Source: Desulfovibrio sp. JY
GTDB taxonomy: Bacteria > Desulfobacterota > Desulfovibrionia > Desulfovibrionales > Desulfovibrionaceae
Assembly (NCBI GenBank): GCA_021730285.1
Contig: CP082962.1
Span: 3,100,001-3,164,000, forward strand
Length of the DNA stretch: 64,000 bases
Direction of reading: 5' to 3'
Positions 17,094 through 24,697 of this stretch are shown here, in pieces. Positions within the stretch are counted from its first letter, which is position 1. Every line of letters starts with the position of its first letter. The translations under genes were made by a program, and so were the position numbers. The notes beneath the pieces are model-generated. The model saw nothing but the letters and a program-made list of their open reading frames with translations. It did no database searches and had not been told where the DNA came from.

Positions 17094-17411
17094 TTAGCGG
17101 TTGTTGGCCGCGTAGAGGGCCGCCACTCGGGCGGCGAGGCTTTTTTCTTTTATTTGGCGCATGGGGGACGGGGATTGCTGCGCCTCCTCACGCGGGCTTC
17201 CGGCAGCTTCGGGAAAAGAGCCGTTGGAAGCGATGGCCGTGGACGCCCGCACCGTGGGGACGTTGGTCGTGGCCGCCGGGTCGGCCAGCTTGAAGGGCGA
17301 GGCGAAGCGGTAGCCGCATTCCGGACAGGCCATGAGCATGCCGCCGATGCCGGCGGGAAAACGAAGCGCCTGGCCGCAGCCTGGGCAATGACGCACGGGT
17401 CCCTCGGACAT
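17094..17411 (-). CDS. Small zinc-ribbon-like protein
   Basis: The 105-residue protein carries two CxxC pairs near its N-terminus (CPGC at 9-12 and CPEC at 29-32) with the spacing of a zinc ribbon. A Ser/Pro/Ala-rich, probably disordered tail follows, ending in a short helix (LAARVAALYAANNR). A GGAGG lies 5 bases before the ATG. It is divergent from csaA, sharing the 86-base gap. Similar short zinc-ribbon proteins occur in many proteobacteria without known function. Confidence 0.65.
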   Translation of the reverse strand: MSEGPVRHCPGCGQALRFPAGIGGMLMACPECGYRFASPFKLADPAATTNVPTVRASTAIASNGSFPEAAGSPREEAQQSPSPMRQIKEKSLAARVAALYAANNR

Positions 17412-17497
17412 CCGATCCTCCGATACAGGACGTATTGCAAGAGAAGTACCTGCAAACCCGTGTTTGGTTACAGAATGGCGTGCAACAAGGGAAAGAA

Positions 17498-17833
17498 ATG
17501 ATGGAACAGCTTGTATTTGATGATTTTCTCAAGGTGGATATGCGCGTCGGCCGCATCCTGAGCGCCGAGCCGCTGCCCAAGGCCCGTATCCCGGCCTACA
17601 AGCTGACCATCGATTTCGGCGAGCTTGGCGTCAGAAAGTCGAGCGCCCGCGTCACTAATCTCTATACCGCCGCCGATTTGCCCGGTCGGCAGGTCATCGC
17701 GGTCGTCAATTTTCCGCCCAAGCGTATCGCCGGTTTTTTGTCGGAGGTGCTGGTGCTCGGCCTCGACGGCGAGGGTGGGGTGGTGCTGCTCGAGCCCGAG
17801 CGCGAAGTGGCCCCGGGGCAGCGTGTTTATTGA
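17498..17833 (+). CDS. csaA: tRNA-binding domain protein CsaA
   Basis: The 111-residue single-domain protein (FDDFLKVDMRVGRILSAEPL, then SSARVTNLYTAADLPGRQVIAVVNFPPKRIAGFLSEVLVLG) is a clear EMAP/tRNA-bind OB fold of the CsaA type. These dimers bind tRNA and have been linked to protein export as chaperones. Two ATG codons (17498, 17501) are possible starts; an AAGG lies a few bases before. The gene ends in front of a GC-rich palindromic element shared with the convergent kinase gene. Confidence 0.92.
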   Translation: MMEQLVFDDFLKVDMRVGRILSAEPLPKARIPAYKLTIDFGELGVRKSSARVTNLYTAADLPGRQVIAVVNFPPKRIAGFLSEVLVLGLDGEGGVVLLEPEREVAPGQRVY

Positions 17834-17852
17834 TGCCCGTCAATTCCCGTCA

Positions 17853-17941
17853 AAGGGGGTCCGGGGGGAATTATTTCCCCCGGCGGGGTTCAGGGGCAGA
17901 GCCCCTGGTGGGGTGGTCCCGGAGGGGCGACGCCCCTCCGG
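17853..17941 (-). repeat. GC-rich palindromic element overlapping a gene end
   Basis: The palindrome 17861-17883 has the minus-strand stop codon of the APS-kinase-like gene in its loop. Further stems follow (caggggc/gcccctg; ccggaggggc/gcccctccgg). On the minus strand it ends with the accccctttga tail seen in the other elements. Confidence 0.6.
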
Positions 17942-18515
17942 GCTCTTCGCTCCCCCACCTTCGCAAAAACGCCAATACGGCGTCGCGGCAGGCTTCGATG
18001 GAGAGGTGTTCGGCGTCCACGACGCATTCCGCCTTCGGGTCCTCCTCGAAGGGCACGTCCACGCCGATGACCTGCCCGAGGCCGGGAAACTGCCGGCCGG
18101 TGGTCTTTCGCAGCATGGCCTTGGCGTAGAGCCCGGCCATGACCAGCCCTTCGGGGCGGGCCGCTTCCCGGGCCATGGCCGTGGCCAGGGCGCAACGGAT
18201 GTGCGCCTCGGCAAAGCGGCCCATGAGCGAGCGGGCATACTCGCGCATGGCGCGTTTCGGGGCCGAGGCGTCCATGAGGATGTAGTCGTGGCCGCCGGCG
18301 CGGTACAGTCCGGCCGCCTCCTCGGCAAGGAGCCGGTAGGCCGCTTCGCGTTCGGCCTCGCTGTAGGTGGGCTTGGGGAAGTAGGCCTTGCGCCGGGCGT
18401 CCATCTCCAGATACGCCACGCGGGAGCCGCCGAGGGTCAGCGTTTTTTCCACGGCCCGGGCCACCGCGCTTTTGCCCGATCCGGGCAGTCCCGTGAACCA
18501 CAGCGTGGCGGGCAT
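17871..18515 (-). CDS. APS-kinase-like P-loop kinase
   Basis: The 214-residue protein has the Walker A motif GLPGSGKS (9-16) in an APS-kinase-like setting (TLWFTGLPGSGKSAVARAVE). It also has the ILMDASAPKRAMREYAR segment of that family. The DGDxxR substrate motif of true CysC is replaced by EMDARRKAYFP, so the substrate may not be adenylylsulfate. The last 25 or so residues (after FLRRWG) are encoded by a GC-rich repeat and look acquired. It starts 2 bases after an aminoglycoside-phosphotransferase-like gene, with which it forms a pair. Fusions of such kinase and P-loop domains are known in other bacteria. Confidence 0.75.
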   Translation of the reverse strand: MPATLWFTGLPGSGKSAVARAVEKTLTLGGSRVAYLEMDARRKAYFPKPTYSEAEREAAYRLLAEEAAGLYRAGGHDYILMDASAPKRAMREYARSLMGRFAEAHIRCALATAMAREAARPEGLVMAGLYAKAMLRKTTGRQFPGLGQVIGVDVPFEEDPKAECVVDAEHLSIEACRDAVLAFLRRWGSEEPGGASPLRDHPTRGSAPEPRRGK

Positions 18516-18517
18516 GG

Positions 18518-19630
18518 TCACCTCATGTACCGGTTGAAGTCCTGGCAATCGAACCGGTCGTCCTCGAGCACGTTGACGAGAAAACGCAGGAGTCCCTTGC
18601 GCACCTCGGGCGGATGGCCGGGGTACCATTGGGGCGAGGCCACGACCAGTCCCCGGAAGACGAAAAACGGCGCGATGACGGCAAGGATGTCGTCGTCGCC
18701 CGATTCGCGCAGGTACGTCTCCCAAAACGTCATGTAGAGCCGCTCGAAATCCCCGGTAAGCTTCGGTTCCTTGTACAGCCCGAACAACACGTAGTTGAGG
18801 CTCATGGTGGCCACGTCGTCGGCCGGTTCGCCCCACTGCCCCCGGCTGCGGTCGAGCACGGCGAAGTCGCGTTTTGCGCCGTCTTCCTGGATCAGCACGT
18901 TCCAGGGATGGAAGTCGCCGTGCACCTCGCTTAAGCGGTGGGTGTAGCCGCGAAGCTTCCAGCGCCAGTCGACCACGCGTTTTTCCAGGGCGCAAAACTT
19001 TTCCGGTGGGAACAGCTCGTACGGATGCGGGTAGGCGTCCACCAACCCGAAGATGCATTCCGACGCGCCGATCAAATTGCGCACCCGGCGCAGGTACAGG
19101 TCCGCGTCGTCCTTTTTGACGGCATGCACCCGGGCCAGCCACTTGGCAAATTCCCCGGCCATGCGGACATCCTTGTCTTCCAGGCCTGTTTTCTGGATGC
19201 GTTGCAGATCCAGATAATAGTCGTATCCTTGGGCCTTCTCGCTGATGATGAAAAATTCCTTGGGCGCACTGACCGGCACAAGCCGGTCGTCCCGGTCGAA
19301 ATAGCCGAGCCCGATGGGCCGCACGTGCTTTTCCATGCGCCCGCCGGCCTCGTACTGGAACATCAGGATGGCCGCCCGGTCCCAGTAGAACTGATGCCCG
19401 TACTTGTCGCCGCGCATGATGGACAGCACGCCGTGGCGCACCTCGCCGTCGACCTCGAAATCCAGGCACACCGGCTTGCCGTAGCCGAATTCCTTCATGC
19501 CCTGGCCGCCCGCGCCCATGGCGCACACGCCAAGGAGCCGCGCGCCGTCGCCGAACGCCTCGCGCAAATAGCGCTCCACAGCCTCGGGCCGCACCACGAT
19601 GGGCGTCTTTTCCTCGGTCCCTTTGCGCAT
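18518..19630 (-). CDS. Aminoglycoside-phosphotransferase-fold kinase
   Basis: The 370-residue protein has the APH/choline-kinase catalytic loop VHGDFHPWNVL followed by AVLDRSRGQWGEPADDVA, which supplies the catalytic Asp/Asn and metal-binding Asp. The N-terminal lobe contains FGYGKPVCLDFEVDGEVRHG and a FYWDRAAILMFQYEAG region. The ATG at 19630 follows a GGGGGGAG. It is translationally linked to the APS-kinase-like gene. The substrate is unknown; position behind the AOR/MoaD/ThiF cluster suggests a small-molecule or cofactor role rather than antibiotic resistance, as inference. Confidence 0.78.
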   Translation of the reverse strand: MRKGTEEKTPIVVRPEAVERYLREAFGDGARLLGVCAMGAGGQGMKEFGYGKPVCLDFEVDGEVRHGVLSIMRGDKYGHQFYWDRAAILMFQYEAGGRMEKHVRPIGLGYFDRDDRLVPVSAPKEFFIISEKAQGYDYYLDLQRIQKTGLEDKDVRMAGEFAKWLARVHAVKKDDADLYLRRVRNLIGASECIFGLVDAYPHPYELFPPEKFCALEKRVVDWRWKLRGYTHRLSEVHGDFHPWNVLIQEDGAKRDFAVLDRSRGQWGEPADDVATMSLNYVLFGLYKEPKLTGDFERLYMTFWETYLRESGDDDILAVIAPFFVFRGLVVASPQWYPGHPPEVRKGLLRFLVNVLEDDRFDCQDFNRYMR

Positions 19631-19858
19631 AGCTGGCTCCCCCCGCACCCCCCTCCCTCCCGAAAAATTTTCAAGGGGTATGCGTGAGACGGTAAGTCGG
19701 AACGAGGTGTGGGGGCAAGACGTTTCGGGGAAAAAGGGAGCGAGACGCAATGCGAAAGGCGTGGCGGTCGTTGACGGCCGCAACGAAAAAAAACGGGAGG
19801 GGGGTGAGAATCCTTTCCCCGCCGGGGCTTCCCTGGGAGCCCTGCCGGGCAGGCGCTC

Positions 19859-20086
19859 TCAGCCGCCGCCGACCGCCGGGAACACGCCGACCCGGTCGCC
19901 ATCGACCAGGGGGCGGTCCAGGGGCGAGATGACGCCGTTGACGAAAACGATTTTGACGTCCTCCTCGGCAATGGAGAGCCGCGTGAGAACTTCCAGCACG
20001 GTTTCACCGGGCGCGACGGGAAAGGCGGCCGCGTCGGCCGGGGCGCGATCCGCCAGCGTGGCGTAGCATTTGATCTCGATGGGCAT
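19859..20086 (-). CDS. MoaD/ThiS-type sulfur carrier protein
   Basis: The 75-residue ubiquitin-like protein begins MPIEIKCYATLADRAP and ends GVFPAVGGG. The C-terminal di-glycine is free for adenylation and thiocarboxylation. The preceding gene encodes the matching ThiF/MoeB-type activating enzyme (gap 15 bases). In the context of a tungsten oxidoreductase, supply of sulfur to the pterin dithiolene is the likely role. The 228-base gap to the next gene downstream holds a C-rich stretch and an isolated tail-like sequence (about 19650-19678) of the palindromic elements. Confidence 0.88.
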   Translation of the reverse strand: MPIEIKCYATLADRAPADAAAFPVAPGETVLEVLTRLSIAEEDVKIVFVNGVISPLDRPLVDGDRVGVFPAVGGG

Positions 20087-20101
20087 GGGGGATTCCTCGC
20101 T

Positions 20102-20893
20102 TTACGACGGTTGTGGGCCGTTGCCCCCCTTGCGGACAAGGCTCTCGGGATGTGCGCCGCAAGCGCGGCAATCCGGGTTGCGCCGGACAGGGCTCTTCAT
20201 AAATTCCATGGCCTTTGCGTCAAAAATGAGCAGGTTGTCGCAAAGGAGCTCCCCAGTGCCGGTGAGATACTTCAACACTTCGGTCGCCTGGATGGTTCCC
20301 GTTATGCCGGGCACCGGTCCGAGGAGGCCTTTTTCGGCGCAGGTCGGCGCGCTTTTGGACACGTCGCCCATGACGCACCGGTAGCAGGCGCTTTTTCCGG
20401 GCAGTACGGTCATGGTCTGGCCGACGAACTGCAACACGCCGCCCATGGAAAAGGGGATGCCGGCCAGGATGCAGGCGTCGTTGATCAGAAATTTCGTCTG
20501 GAAGTTGTCCACGCCGTCCACGACGAAATCATAGGGCGCGATGATCTCCCCGATATTCGACGCATCGACCTGCGTCTCGTAGGTCCGCACGCAAATGTCG
20601 GGATTGAGTTTGTTGAGCTTTTCCTTGGCCGAAATAACCTTGGGTCTGCCGATATCCTCCGTGGTGTGGAGAATCTGGCGCTGCAGGTTGGAGCGGTCCA
20701 CGACATCGCAGTCGACGATACCCAGCACGCCGACCCCGGCCGCGGCCAGGTAATAGGCAACGGGTGATCCCAGGCCGCCCGCGCCGATGACGAGCACCTT
20801 CCCCTGCATGATTTTGCGCTGCCCCTCGAGGCCGATCTCCGGCAGGACGATGTGGCGGCCGTAGCGCTCCAGAAACATGGCTTCGGATTCCAT
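20102..20893 (-). CDS. ThiF/MoeB-family adenylyltransferase
   Basis: The 263-residue E1-like enzyme has the nucleotide-binding loop VIGAGGLGSPVAYYLAAAGVG and the DRSNLQRQILH motif with the arginine finger. VDGVDNFQTKFLIND follows, and paired zinc cysteines lie at CYRC and CRAC. It should adenylate the C-terminal glycine of the MoaD-like protein encoded next. The ATG at 20893 follows GGGGAG. The upstream extension of the open frame (to 21025) overlaps the AT-rich gene and is not needed. It belongs to the AOR gene cluster. Confidence 0.93.
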   Translation of the reverse strand: MESEAMFLERYGRHIVLPEIGLEGQRKIMQGKVLVIGAGGLGSPVAYYLAAAGVGVLGIVDCDVVDRSNLQRQILHTTEDIGRPKVISAKEKLNKLNPDICVRTYETQVDASNIGEIIAPYDFVVDGVDNFQTKFLINDACILAGIPFSMGGVLQFVGQTMTVLPGKSACYRCVMGDVSKSAPTCAEKGLLGPVPGITGTIQATEVLKYLTGTGELLCDNLLIFDAKAMEFMKSPVRRNPDCRACGAHPESLVRKGGNGPQPS

Positions 20894-20973
20894 ACGTCTC
20901 CCCGGCATCCAACGTGCCGACAGGGCCGGTTCCGGCGAAAGAAGCGGGCCGGAACAGCGGCCGTGCGAGAGCA

Positions 20974-21438
20974 TTACAAGGCGATGCCTGTCGCGTCTCT
21001 TTTTTTGGGTAAATTCGGTTTCCACCAGGAGTGGAACCGTTGCGAGCCGGTTTTCTCCTGGGTGTGCAAGAGCCTGTCGATCGTATGGAGCACGTCCGAC
21101 TCCGCGGTATCCTTGGCGAAGATATCCTTTAAACAGGGGCCGAGGGATTTGAATTGTTCGGCTTTCAAAGGGTAGAGATGCTCGTGCAGGACGATACTCG
21201 CCGTTTTACGATTGGTCTGTAGATAGTAGTCGTTCACAAACTCAAGGATTCTACATATTTTTATACGATTGTAATTGCAATAGCCAAGGATGAGGTCAAA
21301 ATTGATATATTCGCAGACAGATACGATGTCCAGCCAGGAATGGACGCAAACAACCTGTATCCCCTTCTTCTGCAGGATAGCGATACTCCCCGATGATAAT
21401 GGTTTTTCCTCATGTGTACTTAGAATGTACTTTTTCAT
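20974..21438 (-). CDS. Unknown AT-rich protein, receiver-like pattern
   Basis: This 154-residue protein is not recognised. Codon use is strikingly AT-rich compared with its neighbours. The pattern IQVVCVHSWLDIVSVCEYINFDLILGYCNYNRIK resembles the first half of a CheY-like receiver (beta-alpha-beta with a xFDLIL strand). The phosphorylatable aspartate would be replaced (LILGYCN) and the N-terminal acidic pair is absent. A basic tail (WWKPNLPKKR) follows. It lies between the two MoaD-like genes, in the same direction. The receiver resemblance is a weak inference. Confidence 0.6.
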   Translation of the reverse strand: MKKYILSTHEEKPLSSGSIAILQKKGIQVVCVHSWLDIVSVCEYINFDLILGYCNYNRIKICRILEFVNDYYLQTNRKTASIVLHEHLYPLKAEQFKSLGPCLKDIFAKDTAESDVLHTIDRLLHTQEKTGSQRFHSWWKPNLPKKRDATGIAL

Positions 21439-21498
21439 AAATGCAAGAGAAGGCTGATTGGTCCATTTTGGTTTTTTATGAGGACGTTGCCTGCAGAG

Positions 21499-21789
21499 TC
21501 ATCCCATTTTCTTGAAACCAAGCAAGACGCGATAAGGTCCGGGAACACCCGGAGGAGCCAAGGCGACTCTGTCGCCACCGCACACAACGGCCGAGGACGG
21601 TTGAAAGGCTTTTCCATTCACGAAGATGACCTCGACCATGTCTTCGGCAAGACCCAGCCGGGTGATCAATTCCAGGCCGGAGATCTCGTCGGTAACAGTC
21701 ACGATCTTTGGATTTGTCCAGTTTTTATCGCGAAAATACTTGGATAGTCCCATGAAGGCACGGATTTCGACTGTAGATGACGCCGTCAC
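21499..21789 (-). CDS. MoaD/ThiS-like protein with extended C-terminus
   Basis: The 96-residue beta-grasp protein (TVEIRAFMGLSKYFRDKNW, then VEVIFVNGKAFQPSSAVVCGGDRVALAPPG) resembles MoaD. It lacks a terminal GG: after APPGVPG it continues with PYRVLLGFKKMG. The GTG at 21789 has AAGGAG 6 bases upstream and is preferred over the TTG at 21858. It is the first gene after AOR. Either the tail must be removed for thiocarboxylation or the protein serves another role such as cofactor or metal delivery to AOR; both are inference. Confidence 0.75.
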   Translation of the reverse strand: MTASSTVEIRAFMGLSKYFRDKNWTNPKIVTVTDEISGLELITRLGLAEDMVEVIFVNGKAFQPSSAVVCGGDRVALAPPGVPGPYRVLLGFKKMG

Positions 21790-22100
21790 GCCTTTCTCCT
21801 TGTTGGATGTTCTCGTGTCAGCTTTCCCTGTACGCTCTTTCAAGATCGTCGTGAACAAGATGTTTTTTGTGGTGTCAAGGTATGATTATTAAGTAGAAGC
21901 AATCTGTTGCCATCTGGAGAATATTTGTATCTCTGCTCTCTATATGCAATGGAGGTAAACAGCATCTCCGTTTACCTCCATTGCGAATCGTCCGTGTTCA
22001 GGGGCTCATGCGGACCCCGTGGTATGCCGTTTCCTTCACTGCGGCACGAGGTATTTTTCCCGTGCCGCAGTGTGTTGCGCTCCGTAGCTGGAAAGGCTTG

Positions 22101-23828
22101 CTAGAAGTCGAGCACCGAATCGATTTCCTCGTCCGTGAAGTCCCAGGTCACGTTGTGGGGCGCGCACTCTTCCTCGAAGAACTCGGGCAGCCGGTCCTGG
22201 GCGCTGGTGAGTCCGGCCCGCTTGTTGAAGTCACGCTCGGTGCGCAGGATGCTCTTGCCGAGTTCGACCACGTCGTCCGCCGTCAGGGACAGGCCGTAGC
22301 GCGCGTTGATCATGTCGATCAGCGCGTTGAACCCGTCGGCGATGTCCAGAATGGCGAAAGCGATGAACAGGCACATGCCGGTGCTGTCCACGGCGGCGGT
22401 GGCGATCTGCAGGTTGCGGGACAGCTCCACCTGGCCTTCCTTGCAGAGCGGATCCACGAAGCCGCCGACCTTGAGGATGTTGGTGGCGACGGCGTAACCG
22501 GCGGTATGGTCGGCGCCCATGGGGGTGGTGGCGTAGGTCAGGCCGACGCCCTTGACCGCGCGCGGGTCGTAGGCCGGGATGGCCTGGCGCTTGACCACGG
22601 GCACCCGGGAGAGGCCGTACATCTGGCCGACAGCCGCCGCGCCGCTGCCCATGATCCGGCCCATGGGCGTGCCTTTGCGGATTTCCTTGATGAGTTCGAG
22701 GGCGCCCTTGGCGTCGCCCCAGGGGAGGACGCCGCCTTCCATGGCCACGCCGACAGCCACGGTGACGTCGATGGAATCCACGCCGACGTCATCGCATTCG
22801 CGGTCGGCATAAGCGATCATGTCCAGGTTATCGATGCAGGCGTTGGCGCCGAGCGCCCAGACGGTCTCGTATTCGAAACCGCTGGTGAGGTACTTGCCTT
22901 CCTTGTCATGATAGTGCTGGGAGCAGCGGATGACGCAACCGGCATGGCAGCCGTGGGTGGTCTTGCCGCCGCGGGACTCGATCACTTCCGCCATGGTCTC
23001 GCCACCGATGTCGTTGGCCCACTCGTTGCGGCCGGTGCGGAAGTTCTTGGTGGGCAGGCCACCGGCTTCGTTGAGGATGTTGACCAGGATGTTGGTGCCG
23101 TACTTGGGCAGGCCCTGGCCGGTGACCGGGTGGGTGGTCAAGGCGGAGGTGAAACGCTTGGAGGCGCTCTTGAAGGCCTCGACATCGGCGATGGCGACCT
23201 TGCCCGCGCCGGTGTCGTCGATGACGATGGCCTTGATCTTCTTGGAGCCCATGACGGCGCCCAGGCCGCCGCGTCCGGCGCTACGGATGTTGCTCTGGGG
23301 GTCGGCGAAGGAGATGTTGGCCGCCGTCAGGCGCATTTCGCCGGCCGGTCCGATGATGGCCACACCGACCTTGGCCCCGTATTTTTCCTGCAGGACCTTG
23401 ATGGCTTCGTAGTTGCCCATGTTGATCGTTTCGGCGGGGGCCTCTTCGATGGACACGCCATCCATCGTGATCTTGACGACAAAGAACTTGTCTTCCGCCG
23501 GGATTTCCTCGAAAACAATGGCCTTGATGTCCATCTTGGACATCTTCTGGCCAAAGGTGCCACCGGTGTTGCTCTCTTTGATGCCGCCGGTGAGCGGGCT
23601 TTTCGCGCCGCAGGAAAGCCGGCCGGAGTTGGCCGCGCTCGTGCCGGTCAGATAACCGGGGGCGAAGACGAGCTTGTTGTAATGGCCGAGCGGATGGCAC
23701 GAGGCCTTGACTTCATTGGCCACGAACGTGGAGGTGAGACCGCGTCCAGCCAATCCGGCGTACTTTTCCGGGCATTCCTCGGTGGTGACCTTTTTGGACT
23801 TCATATCCACTCTGATAAACTTGGGCAT
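22101..23828 (-). CDS. aor: Tungsten aldehyde:ferredoxin oxidoreductase
   Basis: The 575-residue protein begins MPKFIRVDMKSKKVTTEECP. It carries AOR N-terminal blocks (NKLVFAPGYLTGTSAANSGR, GGTFGQKMSKMDIKAIVFE), the cluster-binding CHAGCVIRC, and later PMGADHTAGYAV and DSTGMCLFIAF, where the fourth Cys is expected. The family binds a tungsto-bispterin and one 4Fe-4S cluster and oxidises aldehydes to acids with ferredoxin. GGAGGGG precedes the ATG. MoaD-like, ThiF-like and unknown genes follow on the same strand. Length is slightly shorter than the archaeal enzymes (about 605). Confidence 0.95.
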   Translation of the reverse strand: MPKFIRVDMKSKKVTTEECPEKYAGLAGRGLTSTFVANEVKASCHPLGHYNKLVFAPGYLTGTSAANSGRLSCGAKSPLTGGIKESNTGGTFGQKMSKMDIKAIVFEEIPAEDKFFVVKITMDGVSIEEAPAETINMGNYEAIKVLQEKYGAKVGVAIIGPAGEMRLTAANISFADPQSNIRSAGRGGLGAVMGSKKIKAIVIDDTGAGKVAIADVEAFKSASKRFTSALTTHPVTGQGLPKYGTNILVNILNEAGGLPTKNFRTGRNEWANDIGGETMAEVIESRGGKTTHGCHAGCVIRCSQHYHDKEGKYLTSGFEYETVWALGANACIDNLDMIAYADRECDDVGVDSIDVTVAVGVAMEGGVLPWGDAKGALELIKEIRKGTPMGRIMGSGAAAVGQMYGLSRVPVVKRQAIPAYDPRAVKGVGLTYATTPMGADHTAGYAVATNILKVGGFVDPLCKEGQVELSRNLQIATAAVDSTGMCLFIAFAILDIADGFNALIDMINARYGLSLTADDVVELGKSILRTERDFNKRAGLTSAQDRLPEFFEEECAPHNVTWDFTDEEIDSVLDF

Positions 23829-24244
23829 ATCCCCTCCGCTGGTTATGATGGACGTGCAACATTGTTCTCGCATCGACAATCAAGGAGATGAAATTTTTGT
23901 TGGAGGTATGTTGCAGTCCATCCGGTTTATTTTGGATACGAGGCAATCCCCACAGCCGTTTCGAGTCCCCAGCGCCTGGCGGAGAGGCCCTGCGCCGTTT
24001 TCATTCGGTTAAAATTAGCAAGTCTTGAGCCAAAAAAAATATCTATGATATCAATGTGTTGAAATTTTAACTTTGGATTGTTTTGAGAAAACCGGTGCTG
24101 ATTGGCCAGCGGGGAGACGCTGACGGCGACAAAGTGGGGTTTTTTCTATGTTAAATTAAATATTACAACAAGTTCTGGATATGGCAAAAATGACCCAGGC
24201 AATCACTCGTCTTGGGTCAAAAGTAAACGCCAACTCACGACAAT
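23829..24244. other. AT-rich gap upstream of aor
   Basis: About 400 bases without a convincing gene. 24000-24180 is strongly AT-rich and probably contains the minus-strand aor promoter, but I could not single out a clear -35/-10 pair or a sigma54 site. No repeat of the Mop half-site was found here. Confidence 0.4.
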
Positions 24245-24556
24245 GTGCGAATCGTGACGAATACGGGGAGGACGCTCCCGCACGCTTCCGGTGTGGCGGG
24301 TGCCGAACGGGGCCGAGGTGTTTCTGCGCAGGCCGACGTCGTGGCCCTGACCGGCGCATTCTTCACCAACCATGCGTTCGACGGGCTTATCCGTCTGTGC
24401 CGACCCCGGGCCTTTGTGCTCATGCTGGGAGATTTCGTGCCGTTTACGCCGCTGCCCTTCGATCATGGGGGGGGGGGACGCCTTGTGCAAAGCCGTGGTC
24501 TTCGATCCGGAGAAAGTGCTTCGCTGTGTCAGCCAGGGAGGAAATTATCGATAAAT
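24245..24556 (+). pseudogene. Remnant of a DUF364 (putative heavy-metal chelation) gene
   Basis: One frame reads DVVALTGAFFTNHAFDGLI then RAFVLMLGDFVPFTPLPFDHG, the C-terminal Rossmann-like half of DUF364 proteins. After a run of 11 G (24467-24477) the similarity continues in another frame with AVVFDPEKVLRCVSQGG, which is the family end. Loss of one G would join the two. The N-terminal half of the family is absent, and the frame is closed by a TAA just upstream of 24245. It is therefore truncated as well as frameshifted. The resemblance was judged by eye. Confidence 0.6.
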
Positions 24557-24697
24557 TCAGGGGGGAAGCGGCTGACCATGTTCAAGCAACAGCCCTGAGG
24601 CCTGGAGATCGCAGCGCCACAGGGGAATTTTCTCCCGGTTTGGACATCTTGCGTGTCTTGGCGCATGCTGGGCAGCAAAAAAAGTCTGGAGGGTCTC

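Noticed and set aside
18518-19630. Aminoglycoside resistance gene
   Set aside because: Only the general APH fold is shared. The context and the partner kinase argue for a metabolic role.
24467-24477. Calling the G-tract a proven phase-variable switch
   Set aside because: The gene also lacks its N-terminal half, so slippage alone could not restore it, and homopolymer sequencing error is equally possible.
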